Below the pieces are notes generated by a model. That model worked only from the letters and a program-made list of their open reading frames with translations. It searched no databases and had not been told where the DNA came from. Shown here piece by piece: positions 63,561-64,000 of a stretch of 64,000 nt of DNA. How positions within the stretch are numbered: the first letter of the stretch is position 1; every line of letters starts with the position of its first letter. The DNA is from Atriophallophorus winterbourni (Eukaryota; Platyhelminthes; Trematoda; Plagiorchiida; Microphallidae): contig JACCGJ010008706.1 in NCBI GenBank assembly GCA_013407085.1, forward strand, positions 17,872-81,871. The letters run 5' to 3'. The translations under genes were made by a program, and so were the position numbers.

Positions 63561-64000
63561 TCACTCTGTTTCACTCAAAAATGCGATGTAAACTGGAAAG
63601 GACTAGGTACACAATTGAAATAATCATCTAGAATGGTCGGGTTAACATTCTGAATCACCTACGCACGTTGATCGTGAAACTCTACCAGCAAACGAGGTGC
63701 ATCTACAAGGGTTCAATCGTTCAATACTGACAAAACTATTGTGTATGTGCAAAATGCATTGGCGATGAGAGCTGATTATGAGCTTTCGAATGATATGTAG
63801 CAGTCCACCATCCGGCACAGCGCAAGAACAGGAAGTCCCGAAAATCCCGACGACGGCCATTACTAACTCGTAATATTTCGGGTTTATGAAAGATTGCATT
63901 AGAATGATCTGAGGAGCAACATTTTTGGAAGAAATAGAAGATGGACAACGAAAGATATGTTATGTGTTAATGCCGGTTAACCGAGTCTTGCGTGGCGAGG
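63561..64000. other. Unassigned; relative of the 62.6 kb insert
   Basis: 63745-63820 resembles 62605-62665 (GAGCTTTCGAATGATAT shared exactly). Minus frames of 70-85 codons have no recognised domain. The window ends here. Confidence 0.35.

Overview
The window looks like intergenic DNA from an animal genome, most likely a trematode-type flatworm. It is roughly two-thirds A+T, has no operons, no long intact ORFs and no convincing host gene, and is packed with decayed non-LTR retrotransposons plus short repeats carrying a hammerhead ribozyme. That combination is well known from schistosomes and relatives. The species assignment is inference; other metazoans are possible. I saw no CRISPR array, rRNA or tRNA.

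Working names used below. LINE-R: RTE/jockey-like element with an APE endonuclease (TWNVRS, LGDFNA), a reverse transcriptase (RT, FADD) and a C-terminal LGHVYRM / GRPHLRYKDVCKR region ending in a zinc finger. LINE-C: CR1-like element (ITET endonuclease, FADDIK RT, AAQAWTPW / RRMRGDLILAYK C-terminus, 3' tail of ATTGA repeats). LINE-S: a second RTE-like family seen only as 3' ends with CAGT/ACTC tails. LINE-J: a family ending in HPLHE..L..RS with an AATCAATG-type tail. HamA and HamB: about 241 bp and 232 bp hammerhead-ribozyme repeat units.

Layout. 1-5.3 kb: HamB remnant, LINE-R endonuclease fragment, HamA copies including a head-to-head pair. 5.3-13 kb: a 2 kb minus-strand LINE-R, HamA, a 2.5 kb plus-strand LINE-R, then LINE-S and LINE-R scraps. 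13-21.2 kb: LINE-C territory, with two opposed nested copies, a 229-codon open RT copy and a nearly full-length minus copy. 21-31 kb: LINE-R fragments invaded by HamB and HamA; best ribozyme at 24.68 kb. 31-34 kb: nothing recognised. 34-46.5 kb: LINE-J, LINE-C and Ham fragments. 47-48.4 kb: LINE-R split by HamB insertions. 49.3-52.5 kb: HamA, LINE-J and an internally deleted Tc1/mariner element with TA flanks. 55-58 kb: second nearly full-length LINE-C. 59.5-60.4 kb: LINE-R split by a GC-rich 528 bp retroposon with target-site duplication. 60.4-64 kb: a possible host exon and a last LINE-C 3' end with a coding-like insert.

The LINE families supply the retrotransposition machinery. The Ham repeats are non-coding, are flanked by 10-12 bp duplications at their insertion sites, and carry a self-cleaving RNA motif plus two further conserved hairpins, so they look like non-autonomous, LINE-mobilised ribozyme elements. 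Every protein-coding copy visible here is broken.
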